Below are positions 49,386 to 60,208 of a stretch of 64,000 nt of DNA, piece after piece. The number at the start of each line of letters is the position of its first letter. Position 1 is the first letter of the stretch. The DNA lies in the NCBI GenBank assembly GCA_946800325.1, contig OX326960.1, forward strand, positions 14,098,393 to 14,162,392, read 5' to 3'. The notes below the pieces were generated by a model. It searched no databases and was not told the DNA's origin. It saw only the letters and a program-made list of their open reading frames with translations. Source of the stretch: Luzula sylvatica. Its lineage: Eukaryota; Streptophyta; Magnoliopsida; Poales; Juncaceae. Made by a program: the position numbers and the translations under genes.

Positions 49386-50040
49386 TCTTGCAATCATAGC
49401 AATAATGACAACCCGCCGAGATTTAGTTCGGCAATGATCTATGAAAGAATGTCTCATCCGGGCTTCGAGTGTCGGTGGACCAACCTCCTCTTCAAAATTC
49501 GAGCTCCCTTGAAGGTCAAAATTTTTGGTTGGCTAGTGATGAATAACCGCATTTTAACATCGGATAACTTGCGCAAGAGGGGACGGCCTCACGAGCCAAG
49601 TTGCACACTTTGTTCAACATCGCAAGAAACTTCCTATCATCTTCTATATGATTGTCCATTTGTTAGGATCCTTTGGCTCATGGTGAACCCGGTCATTTGT
49701 ACTTCGGCTCTCTCGATTGAAGAAATGTGGCTCCAAACGAGAAAACAATTAACTTCTATCGATACAAGTCTTTGGGACACACAATGGCTCGCCACAATTT
49801 GGACCATTTGGAACGAACGAAATCAACGCATATTTAAACGAAAGGCACGGATGCAATGCCTCCTCGTTCCGGTAGTGAGAGACATAACTAACAAGGGGGT
49901 AGATTTTGTTAGAGTAGATATTTCATATTTTGTTAGAGGAGCTTGTGTAAATATTTTTGTGTACAAAACTTTCTTATTTTTATTTTATAAAAAAGAATGG
50001 ATCGAGCGCGTATCGCGCTTGCCAATCCTTCAAAAAAAAA
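49386..50040 (+). mobile_element. 5'-truncated L1-type LINE stump
   Basis: About 655 bp encoding only the C-terminal zf-RVT region (FKIRAPLKVKIFGWLVMNNR, CTLCSTSQETSYHLLYDCPF, WNERNQRIF; frame 49434-50054) and ending in an A-run. ATAATTATATATAAAA occurs just before it (49370-49385) and just after the A-run (50041-50056), a 16-bp target duplication. The bases TCTTGCAATCAT at its left end also occur at 49,323, suggesting filler from a nearby template. Confidence 0.85.
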
Positions 50041-50169
50041 ATAATTATATATAAAAGAAAATTTTTAAAGAGAAAATTAAAAAAAAAAAAAAAAACTCAG
50101 AACGAACCAAGTGCCCTGAAAGTCCCCATTGAAAGGAAGCACAATTAATGCAAAAAAAAAAAAAAAAAA

Positions 50170-50392
50170 AAAAAAAGCACAATTTGTTTATTGTTATTCA
50201 AATCGTATTGACGAAGAACTTGTTTGCCCCCAGTAAATACAGTTTCACACAGGTGGTCGCCAAATCCTAATAACTCCTCACACTTAGCTTGAAAACCGGA
50301 TTCCACTAATCCGTTCACTCCATCTTTTCGGAGTATCCGATAACCCGCATTACGATTCCGCTGGTGTTGAAATATAAATAGGAACATTTCTT
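50170..50392 (-). pseudogene. Unidentified exon-like fragment
   Basis: The minus strand encodes RNAGYRILRKDGVNGLVESG and CEELLGFGDHLCETVFTGGK, then ends at QIVL beside a long A/T run. TTTCAACACCAG just upstream could be a splice acceptor. It reads like a genuine conserved exon but I do not recognise the family. It sits beside an A-tract and next to the long-TIR element, so capture or a retrocopy fragment is possible. Confidence 0.35.
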
Positions 50393-50626
50393 ACAGTAAT
50401 CTGGTTTGAAAAAAAATTTCAAAAATAATCCGATTCTGAAAAATATTCCAAAATTAACCCATATCGGATTTTAAAAATTCGGTAATACCTGATTTAAAAA
50501 ATTCGATAGATTAATTAGCTTAAATCTCATTAATTAGTCAGATTGAGAAAAAAATATAAAGCACGGGGTATTATAATCCCGGTCAAAAAAAATCTTACAT
50601 GAATTAGTTGTTATGGATCCTCAAAT

Positions 50627-50822
50627 TTTACCATCACATTTTTAATATGTTAGTTATCACATTTAATTAATATGTTCTAATCAATAAATAATTAATAGAT
50701 AACTAATATTCATTTGAATTACTTCATTGAAATTGATATTATGATGTGTTTTTTTTTTATCATGCTAATTATGTGTGTTAATTAAAAAATAAAAATTGTG
50801 ATGGGTAAATTTTGGGGAAAAT
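50627..50822. mobile_element. Small MITE-like foldback
   Basis: TCCTCAAATTTTACCATCAC on the left and GTGATGGGTAAATTTTGGGGA on the right are inverted matches with one gap. AT-rich interior; no secure target duplication. Confidence 0.45.
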
Positions 50823-51193
50823 AAAATTCTCCCTTTAACTTTATCTCTGACACGGTCCAATAAAAAAAATTGAGAAATTTTACATTACACCAAGATTTCT
50901 CGGTGGAAGTCTCCATATTTAAATTAACATGCATAATTAACAAGATAATTAAAAAATATATATCATTAATAATCAAGTAATAATTTAATATTAATTTAAA
51001 TTTATAAATTTGACAAAATATTATCTATATATTAATTAATTGTTAATTATATGATATTTATTAGTTACCTAATTAATTAAATATATTGATTAAGATATAC
51101 AAAAAAAAATAATGGTAAAATTTGGGGATATGTGTCTATCTTTTGAATTGAGTACTCCACCGGTTTTCCCGGTTGTTATTTTCTTAAAAAAAA

Positions 51194-51222
51194 CTAGGAA
51201 ATTCTTCCGCGCTTCGCTGCAG
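51194..51222 (-). mobile_element. Helitron 3' terminus (minus)
   Basis: A, CTAG (51194-51197), GAAATTCTT, then an imperfect hairpin CCGCGCTTCGCTGC. The CTAGGA(G/A)ATT start matches the reverse complement of the 11,127 terminus, so the two may be one family. Confidence 0.55.
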
Positions 51223-51299
51223 ATTTTTAATGTAATTATTTGTATTAGATAAAAGATTGTGTATTCACTTATTAATTGTTATTTGTTATATTTACAGAA

Positions 51300-52805
51300 A
51301 AAATATCAAAAAACCAATATGAAAATTATTAAATATGTAATTTGATATAATATCATAAAATAAATTAATGAATATCACAAAAAATATGAAAATTATTAAA
51401 TGCGTAAAGTATGATATAAATTAATGAAATCACAAAATAAATATGAAATCAAATCATAAAATAAATTAATGAATATGACAAAACAAATATGAAAAAATAT
51501 TAAATGCGTAAAGCATGATATAAATTAACGAACATCAAATCACAAAATAAATATGAAATCATAAAATAAATATGGAAACATTATATAAATATTAATATAA
51601 TTAAGGTAGAACATGATATAAAGATCATAAAATAAATTATTAAATAGTTAAATTGGTAAAACATGATATAAATTAATAGATACATGATATAAATTAAAGG
51701 ATATAATCAAATCATAAAATGTAAAGCGTGATATAAATTAATGAATATCAAATCATAAAATAAATATGAAATCATAAAATAAATATGAAAACATGATATA
51801 AATATTAATATAATTAAGGTAGAACATGATATAAATACCAGTTACATAAAAAATGGAGATGAAGTAATATAATGAGGTTGAATTTTTTTTTTTTTTTTTG
51901 AAGAGAATGATTTTGAGCTTGCACAATGAGCCACATCACTTCTTTGACATTCTATCATGTAATTTTCATATTTGTTTGATGATTTTTATTAATTTATTTT
52001 ACGATAATATCTCAAAACAAAATTTCAACCTCATTATATTACTTCATCTCCCTTAATTTATTTTATGATCTTTATATCATGTTCTACCTTAATTATATTA
52101 ATATTTATTTCATGTTTTCATATTTATTTTATGATTTCATATTTATTTTGTGATTAATATTTATATAATTTCCATATTTATTTTATGATTTGATTATCAT
52201 GTTTTACCTTAATTATATTATCATGTCTTCATATTTAATTTATGATTTCATATTTATTTTGTGATTAATATTTATATAATTTCCATATTTATTTTGTGAT
52301 TTGATTATATCCATTAATTTATATCATGTTTTACCCATTTAATAATTTATTTTATGATCTTTATATCATGTTCTACCTTAATTATATTAATATTTTTCTC
52401 CCTTAATTTCCATATATAAATATTAATATAATTAAGGTATAACATGATATAAAGATCATGAATAAATTATTAAATGGTCAAATGGGTAAAACATAATATA
52501 AATTAATGGATATAATCAAATCATAAAATGTAAAGCATGATATAAATTAATGAATATCAAATTACAAAATAAATATGAAATCATAAAATAAATACGAAAA
52601 CATGATATAAATATTAATGTAATTAAGGTAGAACATGATATAAAGATCATAAAATAAATTATTAAATAGTTAAATAGGTAAAACATGATATAAATTAATG
52701 GATATAATCAAATCATAAAATAAATATGAAAATTATGTAAATAGTAATATGTGTGATAGAAACTCAACTATGAAGTGGCTCAATGTGAGAGCTCAAAAAT
52801 AACCA
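51300..52805. repeat. AT-rich repeat block folding into a long hairpin
   Basis: Units such as AAATATGAAATCATAAAATA and GGTAGAACATGATATAAA recur in 51,300-51,860 and 52,430-52,740, and in reverse complement in 51,960-52,430. The outer ends of 51,885-52,805 are inverted copies (TGGCTCA.TGTG..AGCTCAAAA at about 52,765 and reversed at about 51,930). A transcript could fold into a long double strand. Confidence 0.7.
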
Positions 52806-53163
52806 TTCTTTAAAGGGAGAACAATCCCTGCCTAATCATGATGAACTCTAATTAATGAACCGAATTTTTTAAATTCCGATCCCAACTGATTTTTAAAATC
52901 AATTTCGGGTTAGTTTTCGAATATTTTTCAAATCAAGGTTATTTTTTGAATTTTATTCCCATACTAGATCATATGTGAAAATTCTCCATATAAATACAGT
53001 TAAGAATATATTTCTTAGAACTCACATAGATTTGATTTCATGTTACCACACTAATGATTATTGATTAGTATAGATTGGAAAGGGGAAAAAATATCCCGAT
53101 TCAGTTTTCAACTCATATCTTGAAAGAAAAAAAATCTCGATCTTCACTTATAATTAGTATATA

Positions 53164-53191
53164 CTAGTGGTAACCTCACTCCGCTTCGGAG
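53164..53191 (-). mobile_element. Helitron 3' terminus (minus)
   Basis: A, CTAG (53164-53167), then perfect hairpin CTCCG-CTT-CGGAG at 53179-53191. Shares CTAGTGGTAACCTCACTCCG-like sequence with the end at 54622. Confidence 0.7.
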
Positions 53192-53299
53192 AATTAAATA
53201 CTTTATCGTAAGAAACAAATTATAAATTATATGGTATGGTATGTTCTTTGGTACAATTTTAGTTGATTATTTTTTATGTTTATAATTTTATGTGTACAT

Positions 53300-53990
53300 A
53301 ATATATTAAGTGGGGGTGAGTATTCTAAATATCGGTGATATAGATCGTTATGTCGGATTTATATTATTAATCGGTACATGACTGTTACGATATGCTCCAT
53401 ATCATTCAAGTAAATCGTCGATCAACCAATATATAGACCGATATGAATCAATATGAACTGATATGGATCGGTTTGTACTTGGATCACAATTTATTTTTAA
53501 CATTAAAATTGGGTCCGGCCCATTATTAATATTAAAATATATCCCATATCCAAACAATTCTTCTTTCTCTTCCCTGTTGCAAGATTCAGGGTAGCACCCC
53601 AATTATGGTTGCAAGATTCACGATTCCATCTCCACGGCTCCAGAACTTGGCATTATTTTGTGATTTAATTTATTGTATTATTTATGAATTTTATATTATA
53701 AGTTTGGATGTGTTTTTAATGAACTTGAAATTTATTTTGTAATGTTGAATTTTGAATATTAATCATGTAAACTTTTGAAATAATTTTTGAAATTTAATAT
53801 AATCAATGTTATCAAACTTTATTTAATATAATATATATATTTAATGTTAAAAATATATAAAACATGTATATCACTGATATGGACCGATATGATGATGTTA
53901 TATCGGTCCTATATCGATCATATCGCTTATCGATCGTAGAACGATTTGCAAGTGATATGTGATATATGTAACATTGGATAGAACTGAGCA
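53300..53990. other. ATATCGGT-rich block, element unclear
   Basis: Many ATATCGGT, GATATGGACCG and ATCGATC motifs on both strands suggest another small transposon with subterminal repeats. No clean ends or target duplication found. Confidence 0.35.
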
Positions 53991-54114
53991 ATAACAACAA
54001 TCTATTATATTAAAAAATTATTGGGGTCGCATTGAATTTGTTTATTTAGAGCAAGTGATCACTAATTTGTATACACATGTATTATACTGAAAGACTTGTT
54101 GAAGGAAAAAATAA

Positions 54115-54305
54115 TATTAAATATACGGGCATACATGATTCTTTAATATTAAATTATATTAAAGACTCGTTAATATTAAAATTATACGGGCATACATGAT
54201 TCTTTAATAGGCTATTTTTTTTTTACTTTTTGACACGTGTATTATATCTGAACTTTAAATATAATTGTAATTGTAATTATAGTTATAATTATAATTATAA
54301 TATAA
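54115..54305. repeat. Short direct repeat and TTATAA-type microsatellite
   Basis: TATACGGGCATACATGATTC occurs at about 54,122 and 54,183. 54,258-54,305 is a run of (TTATAA)-like units. Confidence 0.85.
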
Positions 54306-54621
54306 TACATTTTTATAAATAATATTGAATTTTATTAAGGATATATTTTGAAGTGTTCTGACAATTCTACCGGGGTTTTTTTTTCCGCAATATTGTTTAA
54401 ATGTAGATATTTTAACTACGCGACATTTATCTTCTCTGTTTTAAATTATAAAATTTATTTGTTTATGTTATTTATATATTTTTAAAAATTATGAAAATTG
54501 AATTATATATATTTATGATGTGAGCCATGAATTTGGGCCTCAATGGGCTACTTTTTTTCTAATTTTGTTGACACGTGTCAATTTTTTCAAAGTTTCATTA
54601 AACTTTAATATATACTATATA

Positions 54622-54650
54622 TTAGGGGTGATCTCGCTCTGCTTCGATCG
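54622..54650 (-). mobile_element. Helitron 3' terminus (minus), CTAA type
   Basis: On the minus strand it ends CCCCTAA before T, allowed by the CTRR rule. TTAGGGGTGATCTCGCTCTG aligns with the 53164 end. The hairpin is degraded. Confidence 0.5.
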
Positions 54651-54849
54651 AATTATGAATTTAAAAAACTAAATAATGACTAAAAATTAGACATTGGACA
54701 TTTATATTTTGTAAGAATATATCCTGCGTTTCGAAAGTTATATTGGTATACATACATAATTGATTGGAAGGGAATTATTTTATTTTTTTTCAAATAATAG
54801 CAAAAACTATTTTGTGGATTAATAAAATTGTATAAAAATATAGTTTGAT

Positions 54850-55830
54850 ATTTTGTAGCGTTTAATTATAATTTTTCGTTTTTTAAGTTTCTATTTATTT
54901 TTATCAACAATGGAAAAAAAATCACATTATAGAAAAAAATGAGTTTTATTAATAAGGTTGGGAAAAAATATATAGCTAGCTATTTTTAGAGTATAATTAT
55001 AATTTTGACTCTTTTAGTTTTAATTAATTTTATTGGACAACTGAATTTTTTTTTCAATTATCCTTGAAATGATTTCGATTAATAAGATTGTGAGAAAACA
55101 TATTTTGATATTTTGTAGGGTTTAATTATAGCTTTGACTCTTCTAGTTTATATTTATTCTCTAGGACAATAAAAACTATTTCTCAAATTATAGCAAAAAA
55201 GACTTAAATTGTGAAGATTGAGAAAATATAGTTTGATATTTTTTAGTATTTAATTATAATTTTGACTATTTTAGTTTCTATCTACTTCCTTGGACAATAC
55301 AAAAAATATTTTTTAAATTATAACACAAATGATTTTGATTAATAAGATTCTTAAAATATATGATTCGGTATTTTTTAGAGTTTAATATAATTTGGCTTTT
55401 TTACTTATCGTCTTGGACGGTGTATTTTTTGGTAATATAGATGTTCATGAATTGGAATTGCATCAACAATTTAATTATAGCTTTGACTCTTCTAGTTTAT
55501 ATTTATTTTCTAGGACAATAAAAACTATTTCTCAAATTATAGCAAAAAAGACTTAAATTGTGAAGATTGAGAAAATATAGTTTGATATTTTTTAGGATTT
55601 AATTATAATTTTGACTATTTTAGTTTCTATCTATTTCCTTGGACAATACAAAAAATATTTTTTAAATTATAACACAAATTATTTTGATTAATAAGATTCT
55701 TAAAATATATGATTCGGTATTTTTTAGAGTTTAATATAATTTGGCTTTTTTATTTATCGTCTTGGACAGTGTATTTTTTGGTAATTTAGATGTTCATGAA
55801 TTGGAATTGCATCATCAATTTATAGTTTAA
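54850..55830. repeat. Nested tandem repeat: ~115-130-bp monomers in 349-bp units
   Basis: TTTAATTATA.(C/T)TTTGACT.TT.TAGTTT recurs at about 54,864, 54,980, 55,121, 55,248, 55,470 and 55,597. On top of that, 55,121-55,469 is repeated at 55,470-55,818 with period 349. Non-coding, probably the body of the Helitron ending at 54622. Confidence 0.8.
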
Positions 55831-55967
55831 AAAATAAATATTTTATTTACACATATATAATTTGAGGATATATCATCTTAGATATTAGTTGTGCATAATT
55901 GCATTGTGTGTATGTTGGGGTTATCAATCAATAATCTTATATATATGAGGAACAAGTATGTTTCTTG

Positions 55968-56492
55968 TAGGGATGTCAATGGGCCGGGTAAAACCCGAAC
56001 CCGCGGGTACCCGACCCGAACGGGGCGGCTAATACCCGAAAAAAATACCCGCGGGTCGGGTTTTACCCGAAAAAAATACCCGCTCCGGGTTCGGGTTCGG
56101 GGAAATTTTCTTACCCGCGGGTATACCCGAACCCGAAAAAATACCCGAACCCGAAAAATACCAGAGAAATACCCGAAAATACCCAATGAAATGAAAATTT
56201 GTGATGTTTTATAGATTAATTATTTGTAATATTTGTAATTTTAATGTATTTTGTACAAGTTCCTTGTTTTATGTATATAAAATTGTAGGTGATTTTACGT
56301 ATTTTTATAATAATTTTGTTTATATTTTTTTTTTAGATTTTATATAAATGATTTTCGGGTAACGGGTTCGGGTATATCCGTTATCTATACCCGTTATCCG
56401 CAGGTAATTTGGTTTCGGGTTCGGGTAATACCCGAAAATTCGGATTCGGATATGGGGGAGGCTTACACGAACCCGACCCGTTGACATCCCTA
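55968..56492. mobile_element. Intact hAT-A MITE (525 bp)
   Basis: Flanked by GTTTCTTG at 55960-55967 and 56493-56500, an exact 8-bp target duplication. Terminal repeats start TAGGGATGTCAA and agree at 20 of 22 positions. Both subterminal regions are packed with ACCCGAACCCG or its complement. No coding capacity. It provides the uninterrupted reference for the nested copy at 44751. Confidence 0.95.
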
Positions 56493-56512
56493 GTTTCTTG
56501 GAGTCCTTAGAA

Positions 56513-56587
56513 CCATGCTGTAAGAGGGTTTCGAACCCAAGCCTTCAGCATAGCAAGCATGTGCTCCTACCATCTGAGCTATCTTCA
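56513..56587 (-). ncRNA. tRNA-like module 1
   Basis: Minus strand has an A-box-like TAGCTCAGATGG (56570-56581) and B-box GGTTCGAAACC (56527-56537) at tRNA spacing. Acceptor and T stems do not pair fully, so it is not a working tRNA; probably SINE-like or a decayed tRNA. Confidence 0.5.
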
Positions 56588-56647
56588 TTGTTTGTTTGTT
56601 CATGTAATTTTAGGTTCTTATTAGGAAGGACACGTAAGTTCTAAAAA

Positions 56648-56724
56648 AAATTTGTGATCGGGGAATTCGAACCCACGACCTGGTCATTATAAGTCAGAAG
56701 TATAAGCCACTGAGCCGCCATGAT
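56648..56724 (-). ncRNA. tRNA-like module 2
   Basis: Minus strand GCGGCTCAGTGG (56707-56718) and GGGTTCGAATTCC (56661-56673). Clover-leaf pairing is incomplete. Confidence 0.5.
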
Positions 56725-56771
56725 TTTTGTGCAATTTGTTGGATATTATCACATTTTAACTCTTCAAATAT

Positions 56772-56850
56772 GGTGATGGGGCTAGCGTGGATCGAAACCC
56801 TTGATCTCTTGAAGGAGAGACATGAAACGCAACCACTGTGCTACATAGTC
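56772..56850 (-). ncRNA. tRNA-like module 3
   Basis: Minus strand TGTAGCACAGTGG (56832-56844) and GGGTTTCGATCC (56789-56800). Third in a row on the same strand at about 125-135-bp spacing; each has a different sequence. Confidence 0.5.
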
Positions 56851-56859
56851 TTTTATGTT

Positions 56860-57224
56860 TTTGTTCCTCTTATATTTCTTAAATATCGTGATGACACGTG
56901 TCAAGTTTGTGTTGCATTCATTAAACTTTAAAGTATAATATTAATATTAATTTGTTAAATCTTGGTTTAACAAGGCACGTTAGTCATTTTAATTGAATAT
57001 ATAATGAGTCTTGTCCACTATCTGGGGTGTTCGGTTGGAAATTTGGATTTATAATGTCTTGACATACTCTCTTTGTTAGAAAATAGTTGATGGGAATAGA
57101 ATTACCACCAAATTTGAATTTTATTCTCATGTTTGGTTTTGCACGCTAGTTAATAAAGTAATGATATACTCAATTTCCTAGGAAATAATTGATGGGAATA
57201 TGATTACCACCAAAATTGGTGGCT
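56860..57224. other. Spacer
   Basis: GACACGTGTCAA with TTAAACTTTAA at about 56,894 resembles 54,567-54,610. GATGGGAAT(A)..GATTACCACCAAA occurs twice (about 57,090 and 57,191). No gene seen. Confidence 0.4.
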
Positions 57225-58260
57225 TTTCGACTAACACACACAAGTTTTTATTTTAGTAAAATTTGGTCAAAAAAGTAAAAAAAAATAAAAGTCTAACACC
57301 TTCAAAAAATATTATTTTGTAAAAAATACAAAATTGAGGTGTAACACACGAGCAAAATATTCTATTTTTATGTTGACCTTAAAATACTCGGTAATTGAAT
57401 ACTAACACACACATATTCCTATTTTTTCAAAAAAATTCTTCAAAAATGCAAAAGCTGAAGTCTAACACCTTACAAAACCATTATCATATTGTCTAAATGA
57501 TGTCAAAATTGAAGTGTAAAACGAGAAAATTCCACAATTTCCATGTTTTTCTCAAAATACTCCGTAATACAAGTAACGCAGACTAATTGTTTTTACAAAT
57601 TTTCTGAAAAATGCAAAAATTGAAGTCTAACACCTTAAAAAATCAATTGTCATATTTTCTATAAAATGTCAAAAATTAAAGTGTAATACGAGGAAAATAC
57701 TCAATTTTCATGTTTTCCTAAAAAATCCTCTGTAATAAAAGGCTAACATACATAAATTTCATTTTTGTCAAAAATTCCTTAAAAAAGAAAAAATGGTAGT
57801 CTAACACCTTCTAAAAATCATATTTTGTAAAAAATGACAAAATTAAAGTATAACACGAGCAAAATATTCAGTTTTCATGTTTATCTCAAAATATTATGTA
57901 AGACTAACACACACATATTTTTATTTTTCTAAAAAATTCTTAAAATGCAAAAACTAAAGTCTAACACCTTAAAAATATCAATTATCATATTGTGTAAAAA
58001 ATGTCAAAATTAATGTATAACACGAGAAAGATACTAAATTTTCATGTTTTTCTCAAAATACTCCGTAATACAATACTAACACACACAAAAGTTTTTTGAA
58101 AATTTCTCAAAAATACAAAAACTGAAGTCTAATACATTAAAAAAGTTATCATATTTTCTATAAAATGTAAAATTTGAAGTGTAGGTCGAGAAAAATACGC
58201 AATTTCCATGTTGTCCTTAAAATTTTCCGTAATATATTCATCCACTAACACATTGACATG
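57225..58260. repeat. Satellite-like tandem array, about six units of about 172 bp
   Basis: Units start near 57,228, 57,402, 57,575, 57,745, 57,903 and 58,075. Each has ACTAACACACACA, AAATGCAAAAACTGAAGTCT, AACACCTTAAAAA, a CAAAATT.AAGTGTAACACGAG block, TTTTCATGTTTT and ACTCCGTAATA. Units diverge by indels and substitutions. Related diverged units lie inverted at 32,480-32,880. Confidence 0.85.
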
Positions 58261-58940
58261 TAATCATGATATAATATGCAGAACACAATAAATAACATAA
58301 TAAATAACATTTTTAAAAAAAAATTGGTCATGGATAAAATATGATTTCTCTAAAGACCTTTCGTGTGATGTCGAATGAAATCATGTATAATACGTTTGAA
58401 AAGGTAAATATTTCATGAGCTAATTGTTGTTGGTTCATGCAATTGTTACGAATTGAAAGCATACTTTCTTAGTGTTTGCGAAATTCTGCGAGGACACCAA
58501 AACAACTCAAAAACACGTTATTTGGAGTCCTCGCAGAATTAAAAGATTGTTACGAATCGAAAACAAACTTTCTTAGTGTTTGCGAAATTCTGCGAGGACT
58601 TCAAAACAACTCAAAAACACGTTATTTGGAGTCCTCAGAGAATTAAAAGATTGTTACGAATCGAAAGCATATTTTCTTAGTGTTTGCGAAATTCTGCGAG
58701 GACTCCAAAACAACTCAAAAACACGTTATTTGGAGTCCTCGCAGAATTAAAAGATTGTTACGAATCGAAAACAAACTTTCTTAGTGTTTGCGAAATTCTG
58801 CGAGGACTCCAAAACAACTCAAAAACACGTTATTTGGAGTCCTCGCAGAATTAAAAGATTGTTACGAATCGAAAAAAAACTTTCTTAGTGTTTGCGAAAT
58901 TCTGCGAGGACTCCAAAACAACTCAAAAACACGTTTTTTG

Positions 58941-60208
58941 TGTTGGTTCAAATTTCCTAATGGTTTGATTATTTCAAAACACTGTCATTACTAACGTTTA
59001 CATCGAGAAAGTGTGTAGGATAACGCAGGTACGACACGAAGATGACGAAGAGTCTCGAAGTCACAAGAAGCACAACAAAAGAAGATTAGAAGGAAGGCCC
59101 TTGAAGCATATCAAGAATCAAGATGTCGAAGCCTTCCGTGAGTGGGATTCGCCACAAATAAACCTTAGGGAAAAACCGAGTAGACCTCGAGTACAATCAT
59201 GTTCAAATAACGAAGAGTTCAATCCAGTGTCAAACGAACTACAAGTTCGTTCTGAACGAACTGAAAGTTCGTTGTGAACGAACTTGGTACATATCTAAAT
59301 CTATCACTTGATTGAACCAACCTCATTACAGTAGTGTGTGCGTTCGAACAAACAAAATGTTCGTTCAGAACGAACACTCAGTTAGTTCACTCACAAGTTA
59401 AGTGCGTTGAACGGATATCACTACTGTAATTGGACAAAAACAATGTATAATTGAGTTCGTTCAAACGAACACATTGTTCGTTCGAACGGACAGTCAAAAG
59501 TACAATTGCGTTATTTGAAACGGCTAGTTCAAATTACTGTGCGTTCAGAACGAAAGATTGTGCGTTCGAACGGACTAATAATTTTCTGTAGGGTTTCTAT
59601 AGAGAGTATAAATAGAAACCCTCAAGAAGTCTTCTCTCTCCACTTGAAAAATTACACACTCTATATCCATTTTCAAGAATTGAGAGAAAACCCTCAAAAG
59701 GAAAAGATAAGCTATATCCATTGATTGCTTTGAGAAACCCTTCTAGATCATTGATCTAATTTCGAAATCCCTTCACTAATCGTTTCCCACTCACGTGACC
59801 GATCACGTTGTTGTTTGATTAGTGAAAAGTGTATTAGGCTAGTGCAAGAAACTTGTAAGAGACCTAGCTATAGATCGATAGAAAGCGTGTAAATCGATCT
59901 AGGCAAAACCTTGTAATCGAGTGAGTTGGAATTCAATCGAAAGCCAAAAAGAGGCACAAGGCATTCCCGGAGACGTAGGTACTCGCAACTAATTGAGTCG
60001 GTCAATTAAGCGAGTAAAGGGTGAGTTAAAGCTACTTAGCAACCACCTACCGAACTTCGTTAAAAAACATCTTGTGTTCAAGTGTTTACGGTATCATCTA
60101 TTTTATTTAAATTATTATTAATTTCGCATAGTAAATTAGGTAATAAGTTAAAGTAATTGTACGGTAGATTACCTAGATTACCCCCTTATAGGTTAGAATT
60201 AACCATCA
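58941..60208 (+). mobile_element. Solo LTR (1,268 bp) inside the hairpin array
   Basis: Starts TGTTGGTTCAAAT and ends AATTAACCATCA, with inverted TG(T/A)TGGTT ends. Flanked by TTTTG at 58936-58940 and 60209-60213, a 5-bp target duplication. It splits one hairpin unit: left arm before it, right arm after it. TATA box AGAGTATAAATAGAAACC at about 59,605. It shows no similarity to the solo LTR at 22389. Parent class unknown, Gypsy-like by length. Confidence 0.9.
59235..59576. promoter_or_regulatory. Clustered palindromes upstream of the LTR TATA box
   Basis: Four pairs of near-palindromes of the form CGTTC-nn-GAACG: around 59,245-59,280, 59,338-59,380, 59,456-59,490 and 59,540-59,576. They lie within about 370 bp upstream of the TATA box. 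Dense repeated palindromes at a promoter suggest dimeric factor binding sites; inferred. Confidence 0.5.

Larger units (their letters stand above)
50402..52960. mobile_element. Element with long inverted ends, possibly Mutator-like
   Basis: The left ~115 bp (TTCAAAAATAATCCGATTCT, CAAAATTAACCC, CGGATTTTAAAAATTCGG, TTTAAAAAATTCG) recurs in reverse complement at about 52,845-52,960 with the same motif order. Long terminal inverted repeats are typical of MULEs. I did not find a clear 9-bp target duplication or a transposase, so the class is tentative. It encloses a Helitron end and an AT-rich foldback. Confidence 0.55.

Noticed and set aside
55878..56214. Frames on both strands over the hAT-A MITE
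   Set aside because: Same cause: subterminal ACCCGAACCCG repeats give Arg-rich translations with no gene support.
56513..56850. Functional tRNA genes
   Set aside because: A- and B-box-like motifs are present, but acceptor and T stems do not pair properly and no anticodon stem is convincing.
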